A DNA stretch of 64,000 nucleotides from DASWJZ01 sp963720705 (GTDB taxonomy: Bacteria > Pseudomonadota > Alphaproteobacteria > Rhizobiales > Afifellaceae): contig CAVRGJ010000005.1 in the NCBI GenBank assembly GCA_963720705.1, forward strand, positions 124,001 through 188,000, given 5' to 3'. Below the pieces are notes generated by a model. The model was not told the origin of the DNA and ran no database searches. It saw only the letters and a program-made list of their open reading frames with translations. A program made the translations under genes and the position numbers. Positions 51,445-59,090 of this stretch are shown one piece after another; the first letter of the stretch is position 1; each line of letters starts with the position of its first letter.

Positions 51445-51867
51445 GTGGAAGCAAAGCTTTGGAACGTAGGGGTGAAGGTGGCGGACGTCGCCGCTGAGAT
51501 CGACTTCTACGTCGCGCTCGGCGGCCGGCTCATGCTCCACGAACGGCTGGCAACGCCGGAAGGCGAGGCGGAATACGCCATCGTCGCCTTCGGAGGCACG
51601 CGGCTCTTCCTGACGCCCAAACCGATCTTCGAAGAGCACCTGGAGGCACCGCCGCCGGAGGGCTTGACCCATGCGGTGTTCGAAGTCGCAGCCCTCGAGC
51701 CGGAAGCCGAACGCCTGGTGGCGCTCGGCGTGGAAGTGCTGATCCCGCCGATGGAGATCAGCGCAGGATTTGGAACGCGGCGGATCGCCTTCTTCCGTTC
51801 GCCCGGCGGGCTCGTGTTCGAGGTCATGGAGATCAAGGAGTCCGCGTCGGCCGTCGAGCTGCCTTGA
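51445..51867 (+). CDS. VOC-superfamily (glyoxalase-like) protein
   Basis: 140 residues from GTG 51445. LWNVGVKVADVAAEIDFYVALGGRLMLHERLA and FFRSPGGLVFEVME are the two beta-alpha-beta-beta-beta modules of the vicinal-oxygen-chelate fold. A terminal Glu in FEVME and His28-region residues could bind metal. Substrate not predictable. Confidence 0.8.
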   Translation: MEAKLWNVGVKVADVAAEIDFYVALGGRLMLHERLATPEGEAEYAIVAFGGTRLFLTPKPIFEEHLEAPPPEGLTHAVFEVAALEPEAERLVALGVEVLIPPMEISAGFGTRRIAFFRSPGGLVFEVMEIKESASAVELP

Positions 51868-51879
51868 TCCGCGGCGCAG

Positions 51880-52527
51880 TCACAAGGGAAGCTTCAGCAC
51901 AGCGTCTGCGACGGCATTGCCGAGCGCTGCCTGCTGATCCTTGTCGAGGTGGATGCCGTCGAAGGCGCTGGTCTTGATCACCTCACCGGCATTCAGGAAT
52001 GCCGCGCCGTGCTCGTTGGCGATCGCCGCATAGGCGGGCGCGAGCTTCAGCGACTTCTCGTGTCCGCCGGCGAACATCTCGACGAAGTCGGGGCGCGTGC
52101 CGAAGCGGTCGAGGATCGGAGGCGGGCAGATCACAAGCGTTCGCGGCGCGCCGCCGTTCAGGCCGCATTCCGATGTCTTCGCGATCGAGAGGAGTCGGCC
52201 GACGCCTTTGGCGATGTCGCTCGCCGGAACGCTGAAGCGCTGTTTCAGATCGTTGGTGCCGAGCATGATGGCCACGAGATCGAGCGGCCGGTGGCTCTTC
52301 AGGCAGGGAAGGAGATAGGTCGCGCCGTCGAGGAAGGGGCCCTCGATCGGATCGGGATGCACGGTGGTGCGGCCGGAAAGGCCCTCGGCGATGACCGACC
52401 AGCCCGCCCCAAGCCGCTGTTGTAAAACTCCAGGCCAGCGCTCGCCCAGCTCATAGCGCTGGTTGTCGCCCGGCCGAGTCGCACTGCCCCAGGTATTGGA
52501 GTCGCCATAACAGAGAATGGTCTTCAT
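51880..52527 (-). CDS. SGNH/GDSL hydrolase family esterase
   Basis: 215 residues from ATG 52527. GDSNTWGSATRPGDNQRYELGERWPGVLQQRLG is block I with the nucleophile Ser; IMLGTNDLKQRF is block III and FDGIHLDKDQQAALG holds the catalytic Asp/His pair. These enzymes hydrolyse acyl esters (arylesterase or acetylxylan-esterase-like). No signal peptide is visible. Confidence 0.9.
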   Translation of the reverse strand: MKTILCYGDSNTWGSATRPGDNQRYELGERWPGVLQQRLGAGWSVIAEGLSGRTTVHPDPIEGPFLDGATYLLPCLKSHRPLDLVAIMLGTNDLKQRFSVPASDIAKGVGRLLSIAKTSECGLNGGAPRTLVICPPPILDRFGTRPDFVEMFAGGHEKSLKLAPAYAAIANEHGAAFLNAGEVIKTSAFDGIHLDKDQQAALGNAVADAVLKLPL

Positions 52528-52646
52528 GAGCGCCGTCGTTTCGCCGCGCCCGAAGCGACGCATGGCGAGTGGAGAGTTCGATGCTCTTTTGATGGTCCGC
52601 GGCGGTGGGGAAGGTCAAGCGCGAGGTGCGCTTATCGAAAAAGGTT

Positions 52647-52913
52647 TCAGGTGTTCCGGATTTTTCGGGAAATCAATTCGAAGATGAGCCGTGTCGCCGT
52701 TCCGAGTGCGAGAAGAACAAAGGGCGGAACAACAATGATGAGCGCGAGGAGGTGAAGGCTGTCGATCAGGGGATTAGGCATCAGGCCGGTCAGCAGGATG
52801 AATCCCGCAATCGAGATCCAGAACGCGGCCCAGACGGCGGATATCGCCATCCATACTCGCAACATCGCCTGCCGGGTCTCCGCCCCGGCGACTTCGATCG
52901 CTATTTCCGACAT
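52647..52913 (-). CDS. Small two-TM membrane protein
   Basis: 88 residues from ATG 52913 (GGGAG upstream). Hydrophobic segments at about residues 22-44 (MAISAVWAAFWISIAGFILLTGLM) and 52-75 (HLLALIIVVPPFVLLALGTATRL). Upstream in-frame codons are proline/arginine-rich and unlikely to be translated. Function unknown. Confidence 0.6.
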   Translation of the reverse strand: MSEIAIEVAGAETRQAMLRVWMAISAVWAAFWISIAGFILLTGLMPNPLIDSLHLLALIIVVPPFVLLALGTATRLIFELISRKIRNT

Positions 52914-53120
52914 TTGAGGGCTCCCAGCCACTGGCGACCGAGGAGGTGTTCTTCTCCTTCGGTCGGACAACGCGGCGGGCCGATTGGTGGTTCTTGGGGC
53001 GCGCCGATGGCTTCTCACATAGAGGCATCGCGTTTCGGCCGAATGTCTCCGCGTGTTTCCAAGTTTTCGCCCGCAAGTCGTACGCGAAATAGGTCTGTAA
53101 CATTGACCTATCTTGAAAAT

Positions 53121-53146
53121 GGAACCTCAAAGGCAAGAGCGCCGTT
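53121..53146 (+). promoter_or_regulatory. EcfG (general stress response) -like promoter
   Basis: GGAAC (53121-53125), 17 bp, then CGTT (53143-53146) matches the alphaproteobacterial EcfG consensus GGAAC-N16/17-CGTT. It lies 40 bp before the start of the 27-residue peptide gene at 53187. Confidence 0.6.
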
Positions 53147-53186
53147 GATGTGCGCCTCTAAGCGACTGAACTCAGGGAGAGTTGCG

Positions 53187-53270
53187 ATGTTGAAGGGCGG
53201 TCTTCTGTGGCTCCTCGGGATTCCGTTGCCGATCATTCTGCTGCTATGGATTTTTGGCTTCCTGCATTGA
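53187..53270 (+). CDS. 27-residue hydrophobic peptide
   Basis: GGGAGA precedes ATG 53187 at a good distance. The peptide is one transmembrane helix (MLKGGLLWLLGIPLP then IILLLWIFGFLH) with a Pro-containing centre and Lys at residue 3. It resembles tiny membrane proteins I recall from alphaproteobacteria, but no name is certain. The EcfG-like promoter suggests stress-regulated expression. Confidence 0.6.
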   Translation: MLKGGLLWLLGIPLPIILLLWIFGFLH

Positions 53271-53396
53271 GCGGTCTTGCCGGCGCAGATCACAGCTGAC
53301 GGTGAGCGCGGCCCTCCCTCGGATCGAAAAGAATTCAGTTGAACCTGCCTCGAGGAGGAGGTTGGCTGTTGCCGTTCGTGGGCGGGGGCTCCTCTC

Positions 53397-55772
53397 ATGC
53401 GCATCGGGATATCTTTGGCCGTCCTGGCGACGGTGTTCGCTTCGTCTGCCGACGCGGCCGTCGTCGAACAATTCACGGCGGCTGACTGGGAGGGCCTCGC
53501 CTTCACCAGCGACGACACGGGCCAGTTCACCCACTGCTCGGTCTTCGCGAGCTACCAGAACGGCTCCACGCTCTACATCTCCTACGAGGTCGGCGACAGC
53601 TGGTTCTTCAGCGTCGCCAACGACAGCTGGTCGCTGCCCGAAGGCGGAAATTTTGCGATCAAGTTCAGGGTGGACCGCCGCAGTCAGATCGAGGGCACCG
53701 GTGTCGCCCTCGGTCCGACGCAGATCGGGCTTCCCGTCGATGCAAATCATCCATTCGTCGGGCAACTCCGTCGCGGCCGTGAGCTGGTCATCTCGTTTCA
53801 GAACAAGGACTATGCATTCGAGCTCTCCAATTCGAACAAGGCGATGAACGCGGCGCAAGACTGCGTCCGACGGCACGTGCGGCTTGGCACGCACACGCCT
53901 GTCGTCGGCGGACGGCCGCAGGAGCAGGTGCAGGAGTCGGAGCAGCATCCTCAGCCGGATACGTCGCAGCCCGACACGAATCAGCAGGCCGTGAGCAAGG
54001 AGCCCGCATCCGGTGGCCAGGCGGACAATTCGTCCTCGGCCGATGCGTCGTCGAACTCGAACCAGTCGAGCGGCGCGACCGAGACCGGCGAGGAGCAGCA
54101 ATTCGGCCCCTGGATCGTCTCAGCGACGGCCGACAGCGACGGAAACTTCTACAACTGCACGGCCTATGACGTGCAGGGTGACGACCAGATCATCATGTCC
54201 GACTTTCCGGATGGTGTGTGGACCTTCGGTTTCTATCGCGCGGCGTGGAAGCTCGACACGAACCAGACCTACTATCTTTGGTACAATGTCGACGGTCCCG
54301 CCGATGCTCCCGACGTCGTCAAGCGGCCGGTTGAAGCGGCCGAAACGACGCGCGTCTACTTCGAAATTAGCGACATGGAGGACATCGTCGAGCGGATGGA
54401 AAACGGCCGCGTGCTCAATGTTCAGTTCCGTGGCTTCTCCGGTCCGGCGGAAAACTACAGCTACCCTCTCGATCAGGTGCATGCGGCTTTCGAGGCGACC
54501 CGGCAATGCGTGAAAGACCACGCGAGCCCGCCGGCTGAAGCGTCGACGGCCACCGACAACGGCGGCAGCAACGGGGAACAAGCCGCACCGGAAGCGAATA
54601 CGGCCACCGGGAATGGCGCCAGCAAAGGCGAACAAGCCGCGCCTGAAGCAAATACGGCCGCGGATGCAGGCACAGTCGCGGGTCACAGCGGCAATGCCTC
54701 GACCGGCGGACAGCGGCGGGAACTCCCAAATCTCGGGCCCAAGCTCGTCGAAACTCTCGATGTGCCGGGCTGGACGGCCGCCGCGTTCTCGCTCGACGAC
54801 GGTACGTTCACGCATTGCGCGATCAAGGCGGAGTACCAAAACGGCGCGACGCTTGGCGTCGCCCGCGCCGCCGGCGGCGACCTTGTTCTTGCGGTTCAAG
54901 ACGGGGATTGGTCGCTCGAAGAAGGCGCGTGGGTGCCGCTCAAATACGCGCTGACGGGCGACACGCCGCTCTCCGTCTCGGGTGAGGGGCAAGTGACGTT
55001 GGCGAATCTCATTGTCGCCAACATCGGCGGCGGCGCCGCGCTCACCGAAATACTGAAGAGCGCGCCGGAGATGACAATCGAGGCGGAGGGAAAGAGCCTC
55101 GCCTTCGACATCAGTGATATCGGACCTGGGATCGACGCGATCGACGATTGCGTGGCGCGGCATGCTGCAAGCGGCGCAGAACCGGCGCCTGCGCCTGCAA
55201 CGAAAAAGCTCGAGCCCGCGCCAAAGAAGGTGGAGAGCGAGCCCGCGCCCGAGGCTGCTCCAGGAGTGAGCGGCGCGCCTGACTCAGCCGCGGCCGCTCC
55301 GGCGCCTGCCGAGACGCCACCGCCGGCCGACACATCGGCCGCGACGACGGTCGCTTCCGCCGAGGCCGCGCCGGCAGACGCGAACGCGATCCACACCGAA
55401 GCCGCGGGCTTTACGACGGCGCTCCTCTTCCGCGCCGGCTATCCAAACCACGTCATCCTCGGGATGAAGGACGCTGTCCCCGACGGCGTTCCAAGCGGCG
55501 ACGCTGTGTGGACGCTGGGCACGGTCGTCGGTTCTACGCGCATCGTCGATTCCGGCACGCCCGACGACATCAGGAGGAGCATCGGCGGACTCGAGCTCGA
55601 TCGATGCGGCGGTGCGGTGGCGACCGACGTGGTCGCATCTGACGCGACGCACGAATACTTCAATCTGAAATGCGGGAGCGATCAGCCGAAGATGATCCAC
55701 TATCTCGTGCTGCCGCGCGACGGGGGCGGCTCCTACGTACTTGTCACGATCTTTTGCATCTGCTTGACGTAA
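53397..55772 (+). CDS. Large secreted protein with three related Cys-paired repeats
   Basis: 791 residues, signal peptide about 1-20. Three modules of about 130 residues share paired cysteines: FTHCSVFASYQNG...AAQDCVRRH, FYNCTAYDVQGDD...ATRQCVKDH and FTHCAIKAEYQNG...AIDDCVARH. They are joined by Ala/Pro/Glu/Gln-rich linkers; one linker contains an imperfect tandem unit GEQAAPEANTATGNGASK. A fourth, different C-terminal domain has CGGAVATD and KCGSD. It ends in an unusual hydrophobic VTIFCICLT, possibly a truncation. Function unknown. Confidence 0.75.
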   Translation: MRIGISLAVLATVFASSADAAVVEQFTAADWEGLAFTSDDTGQFTHCSVFASYQNGSTLYISYEVGDSWFFSVANDSWSLPEGGNFAIKFRVDRRSQIEGTGVALGPTQIGLPVDANHPFVGQLRRGRELVISFQNKDYAFELSNSNKAMNAAQDCVRRHVRLGTHTPVVGGRPQEQVQESEQHPQPDTSQPDTNQQAVSKEPASGGQADNSSSADASSNSNQSSGATETGEEQQFGPWIVSATADSDGNFYNCTAYDVQGDDQIIMSDFPDGVWTFGFYRAAWKLDTNQTYYLWYNVDGPADAPDVVKRPVEAAETTRVYFEISDMEDIVERMENGRVLNVQFRGFSGPAENYSYPLDQVHAAFEATRQCVKDHASPPAEASTATDNGGSNGEQAAPEANTATGNGASKGEQAAPEANTAADAGTVAGHSGNASTGGQRRELPNLGPKLVETLDVPGWTAAAFSLDDGTFTHCAIKAEYQNGATLGVARAAGGDLVLAVQDGDWSLEEGAWVPLKYALTGDTPLSVSGEGQVTLANLIVANIGGGAALTEILKSAPEMTIEAEGKSLAFDISDIGPGIDAIDDCVARHAASGAEPAPAPATKKLEPAPKKVESEPAPEAAPGVSGAPDSAAAAPAPAETPPPADTSAATTVASAEAAPADANAIHTEAAGFTTALLFRAGYPNHVILGMKDAVPDGVPSGDAVWTLGTVVGSTRIVDSGTPDDIRRSIGGLELDRCGGAVATDVVASDATHEYFNLKCGSDQPKMIHYLVLPRDGGGSYVLVTIFCICLT

Positions 55773-55806
55773 GTGGCCATTTAGGTCGGCCCTCCTTGTT
55801 AGATGT

Positions 55807-55835
55807 CGATGGATATGGTCCGCCCATATCCATCG
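55807..55835. terminator. Strong 12-bp hairpin, probably bidirectional
   Basis: CGATGGATATGG and CCATATCCATCG are perfectly paired around a 5-nt loop (TCCGC). It lies between the convergent secreted-repeat gene and the HigA-like gene. Confidence 0.8.
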
Positions 55836-55846
55836 GTCAGCGCTGT

Positions 55847-56911
55847 TTAAGTCAGTATTCCTCTGACGCGAGGTTGGTGTTTCTTGAACAACTCCCAACG
55901 TTCAGTGCGCTTCTGTATTTGCCCCGCAACGATTCCAGGATGACGCTTCATCAGTCGCGCAAATCCGAGCATATTCTTCTCAGAAAACATGGGATCATGC
56001 CGCGCGATGAAGTTCTGCATCGGTCCCGTTGGGACGCAATGGTCGGCGGCGGCGGCATTGACTTCGCGCTCGCCTACTTCGGTAGACGGCGGACCATCGA
56101 AATCATCGACTACTGGCTCTTCTTTCCCGTCGCCTCGAAGAACATGTTCAATCTCATGCCAAAGGTTGAACCAAAATCTGTCGATATGATCGCCTTTCAG
56201 CGAGAGGCCAACAACCGGAGACTGTTCATCAACCCAAAAGCAAACACCGTCGATCTTCGATCCGGGAATAGGTTCAACGATCACAAAGCGCACGCCGCAT
56301 TCGGCAAGAATGCGGGGAACGTGGCGTACCTCTTCCGGCTCTGTCATTAGACGTTCCAGTTCCGGAATTTCCTCACGCAATTTTCTTTCCGAATACGGGG
56401 CAACTTGCAGTGCGCTTGCCAACTGACTGACGCGCAAAAGCCACGCTAGCTGCAACGTTGAAAAGGAGCACTCGCCTTTCCGCCATGCGGCACCGGGCGG
56501 TCGGATCGGACTGTCAATCTCCGCGATACCGAAGAATAGAAACACCTGAGCTTCAAGTTCGTCATATGCTTTCGATGGCGTGATCCAGCCACGCTTGATC
56601 ATCTCGCGAACCGGAAAGCGAGTCCGCAGCGTAGCCTCTCGCGATATCCGCTCTGCCCTCGGGGCCACCCTCGAGAGCTGATATGCAAACTCCAAGTTCA
56701 TCCAAAGCTGAGCGGTTGTGCCGAGAGCGGCCGCGATCTCCTGTGCCGTCTCTGGCGTGATTGCCCGCTTGCCCAAAATGATCTCGTTCACCACGCGCGG
56801 CTTGCGTCCGATGATCTCGGCAAACTCGGTTTGCGTCCAGCCACGCTCCTCAAGCTCGTCCTTCAAGAACTCGCCCGGTGGAACCACATCGATCTGCATC
56901 TCGTCACTCAT
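55847..56911 (-). CDS. HigA-like antitoxin fused to an ImmA/IrrE-type peptidase domain
   Basis: 354 residues. An XRE HTH of the HigA type (PGEFLKDELEERGWTQTEFAEIIGRKPRVVNEIILGKRAITPETAQEIAAALGTTAQLWMNLE, residues 12-75) is followed by an ImmA/IrrE-like domain with HEIEH in FWFNLWHEIEHVLRGDG (HExxH metal site). Such long HigA antitoxins repress their own operon. Lower GC than neighbouring genes. The toxin gene lies 11 nt upstream on the same strand (higB-higA order). Confidence 0.85.
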   Translation of the reverse strand: MSDEMQIDVVPPGEFLKDELEERGWTQTEFAEIIGRKPRVVNEIILGKRAITPETAQEIAAALGTTAQLWMNLEFAYQLSRVAPRAERISREATLRTRFPVREMIKRGWITPSKAYDELEAQVFLFFGIAEIDSPIRPPGAAWRKGECSFSTLQLAWLLRVSQLASALQVAPYSERKLREEIPELERLMTEPEEVRHVPRILAECGVRFVIVEPIPGSKIDGVCFWVDEQSPVVGLSLKGDHIDRFWFNLWHEIEHVLRGDGKEEPVVDDFDGPPSTEVGEREVNAAAADHCVPTGPMQNFIARHDPMFSEKNMLGFARLMKRHPGIVAGQIQKRTERWELFKKHQPRVRGILT

Positions 56912-56922
56912 CTCCGCCCCCC

Positions 56923-57203
56923 TCAGTGATAATCCTCGATGCGAAAGACCCTGACCCTTTTGTTTGGCGCCTCGCCGACCAACTCAACAATGAGCCTCCA
57001 TTTCTTGGTGAGACGCAGCGATCTCTGGTCTCCTCTGCCCTCGAGCTTTTCAAAATGCAGGCTCTTCATCCCGTAGAAATCCCGCTCGTCGGCAGCGGCG
57101 CGAATGAATTGCAGTACCTTTCGGAATCTCTTGACGAGCCCGGAGTTGACTCGCACCACTTTGCCAGTTGGTCTTCGTCATCCTCGACGAATTCCGCATC
57201 CAT
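56923..57203 (-). pseudogene. HigB-like RelE-superfamily toxin with N-terminal frameshift
   Basis: The conserved body (RFRKVLQFIRAAADERDFYGMKSLHFEKLEGRGDQRSLRLTKKWRLIVEL...RIEDYH) is in one frame and can start only at a weak GTG (57159). A start with excellent SD (GGAGGG) at ATG 57203 encodes MDAEFVEDDEDQLAK, the family's usual N terminus, but in a neighbouring frame. Losing one base near 57159-57161 explains this (AAG TGG instead of AAG GTG). The toxin may be inactive, or rescued by internal initiation or frameshifting. Confidence 0.6.
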
Positions 57204-57349
57204 ATCGCCCTCCGCAAATCCATATAGCCCAACATCTTAGAAGCTGCAATACGCGGATCAGGCGTGCCGGCTCATGTTGAAACCCGCCGAAGGAGCGGAG
57301 CGTGGATAACAGGGACACTCAGATCGCATCCCGCAATTCTCGTCAAGCT

Positions 57350-57370
57350 CCTTTCGGCAACACCGAAAGG
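57350..57370 (+). promoter_or_regulatory. Hairpin covering the HNH gene's ribosome-binding site
   Basis: CCTTTCGG and CCGAAAGG form an 8-bp stem with a 5-nt loop. The SD AAAGGA (57366-57371) lies in its 3' arm, 7 nt before ATG 57379, so translation could be repressed by this fold. Confidence 0.5.
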
Positions 57371-57378
57371 AATGGCCA

Positions 57379-57645
57379 ATGGCCCTCCAACCAAAAGTCA
57401 GCATACCAGTCGAAGTCTGGATCAAGGGTCGCGTGATCCCAGGATACGATGCAAACATGTGGCGACACGACGACTTCGGAGCGGTGATCAAGTTCGGAGC
57501 CTATGGCGACCGCCAATCAGAGTACGGTTGGGAAGTCGATCACATTGTCCCCGTCTCTAGAGGCGGGTCCGATCACATCTCGAACCTTCGTCCGCTTCAC
57601 CACCGGATCAACTCCGGGCTCGGCGGCGCCCTCGGCGGTCGGTAG
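57379..57645 (+). CDS. Small HNH endonuclease
   Basis: 88 residues, essentially only an HNH module: WEVDHIVPVSRGGSDHISNLRPLHHRINSG (residues about 50-80) contains the D-H, N and H of the betabetaalpha-metal motif. The first 45 residues hold a beta-rich VWIKGRVIPGYDANMWRHD. Similar standalone HNH proteins occur with mobile or toxin-linked genes. It directly follows the TA-like pair. Function unknown. Confidence 0.75.
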   Translation: MALQPKVSIPVEVWIKGRVIPGYDANMWRHDDFGAVIKFGAYGDRQSEYGWEVDHIVPVSRGGSDHISNLRPLHHRINSGLGGALGGR

Positions 57646-57751
57646 GTCCGCAGAGACGATCATCTGACGAATCTTGGTCGGATCACCAGGCTCAGCAATG
57701 GGACTTACAAAAAGCCCCATTCCTTTCAGCGTCTCGTAGAGACGCTGGTTC

Positions 57752-57895
57752 CTAGTACTTGCCGTGCTCGGCCAAGGCGACGATCAGACAGCCGGTGCAA
57801 TCTCCGACGCTGTCTACGGCAAGGCGGTCGGCGACTGAGATTTGCGCGCCCGGCGCGTAATCCCGACTCGTTTCGCGAAGCGCTGTGGCAAGCAA
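57752..57895 (-). CDS. Possible 47-codon ORF or gene remnant upstream of ald
   Basis: From TTG 57895 the minus strand encodes MLATALRETSRDYAPGAQIS...DCTGCLIVALAEHGKY to TAG 57752. Codon third positions are GC-rich, as in real genes here, but no good SD or family is apparent. The other sequence between 57646 and 57958 shows no further gene. It could be the 3' remnant of a lost gene or chance. Confidence 0.3.
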   Translation of the reverse strand: MLATALRETSRDYAPGAQISVADRLAVDSVGDCTGCLIVALAEHGKY

Positions 57896-57958
57896 AAGCG
57901 GTTCTTCTGAAATACGGCCGCCGATCTGCTATTAGCGTTGCGTTTTATGGAGCATGGA

Positions 57959-59077
57959 ATGCGGGTCGGGGTCCCCAAAGAGATCAAGTCGCAAGAGTAC
58001 CGGGTCGGACTGACGCCGGGGGCCGTGCGCGAATACGTGGCGGCCGGGCATGAAGTCATCGTGGAGCACGATGCGGGTGCCGGGATCGGCGCCGACGATT
58101 CGGTCTATGCAAAGGCCGGCGCGACGATCGCCAAGGATGCGGCCGAGGTCTTCTCGAGAGCGGAGATGATCGTGAAAGTGAAGGAGCCGCAGGAGTCGGA
58201 GTGGAAGCGGCTTAGGGCCGGGCAGATCCTTTTCACGTATCTGCATCTCGCGCCCGACCCGAAGCAGACCCACGGGCTGATTGACTCCGGCGTGAGCGCC
58301 GTCGCCTACGAGACGGTCACGGACGCGCGTGGCCACCTGCCGCTTCTTGCGCCGATGAGCGAGGTCGCAGGAAGGCTCGCGATCGAGGCTGCGGGAATGT
58401 CGCTCAAGCGCTTCAACGGCGGGCGCGGGCTTCTCCTCGGCGGCGTTCCCGGCGTGCAGCCGGCGCGGGTCGTGGTGCTCGGCGGCGGCGTCGTCGGCAC
58501 GCACGCGGCGCGCATGGCGGCGGGTCTCGGCGCGGAAGTGACTGTGCTCGACAAGTCGCTGCCGCGGCTTCGCGAGCTCGACGATTTGTTCCTCGGCCGC
58601 GTCAGGACGCGCTTCTCGACGATCGAGACGATCGAGGAGGAAGTCTTTGCGGCCGACGTCGTGATCGGCGCGGTGCTCGTGCCCGGTGCGAGCGCGCCGA
58701 AGCTCGTGACCCGCGAGATGCTGAAGCACATGAAGCGCGGCGCAGTCGTCGTCGACGTCGCCATCGACCAGGGCGGCTGCTTCGAAACTTCGCATGCAAC
58801 GACGCACGCCGATCCGGTCTACGCCGTCGACGGTGTGATCCATTATTGCGTGGCGAATATGCCGGGCTCGGTGCCGCTTACGTCGAGCCAGGCGTTGAAC
58901 AACGCCACATTGCCTTTCGGGCTGGCGCTTGCGGCGAAGGGGCTTCGCGCCATCTTCGACGATCCGCATCTTCGCGCCGGTCTCAACGTGCATCGCGGCG
59001 CGATCACGCACCCGGCGGTCGCGAAGAGCCTCGGACTGCCGTTCGTGCATCCCGAGGAAGCGGTCGGGCGGGGCTGA
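57959..59077 (+). CDS. ald: Alanine dehydrogenase
   Basis: 372 residues from ATG 57959 (GGAG upstream), the normal family length and start MRVGVPKEIKSQEYRVGLTPGAVREYV. Further signatures: VKVKEPQESEWKRL, GGRGLLLGGVPGVQPARVVVLGGGVVGTHAARMAAGLGAEVTVLD (Rossmann NAD fold). It interconverts alanine and pyruvate plus ammonia. Convergent with dnaE2, 13 bp apart. Confidence 0.96.
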   Translation: MRVGVPKEIKSQEYRVGLTPGAVREYVAAGHEVIVEHDAGAGIGADDSVYAKAGATIAKDAAEVFSRAEMIVKVKEPQESEWKRLRAGQILFTYLHLAPDPKQTHGLIDSGVSAVAYETVTDARGHLPLLAPMSEVAGRLAIEAAGMSLKRFNGGRGLLLGGVPGVQPARVVVLGGGVVGTHAARMAAGLGAEVTVLDKSLPRLRELDDLFLGRVRTRFSTIETIEEEVFAADVVIGAVLVPGASAPKLVTREMLKHMKRGAVVVDVAIDQGGCFETSHATTHADPVYAVDGVIHYCVANMPGSVPLTSSQALNNATLPFGLALAAKGLRAIFDDPHLRAGLNVHRGAITHPAVAKSLGLPFVHPEEAVGRG

Positions 59078-59090
59078 GGCAAGGCCGGGG

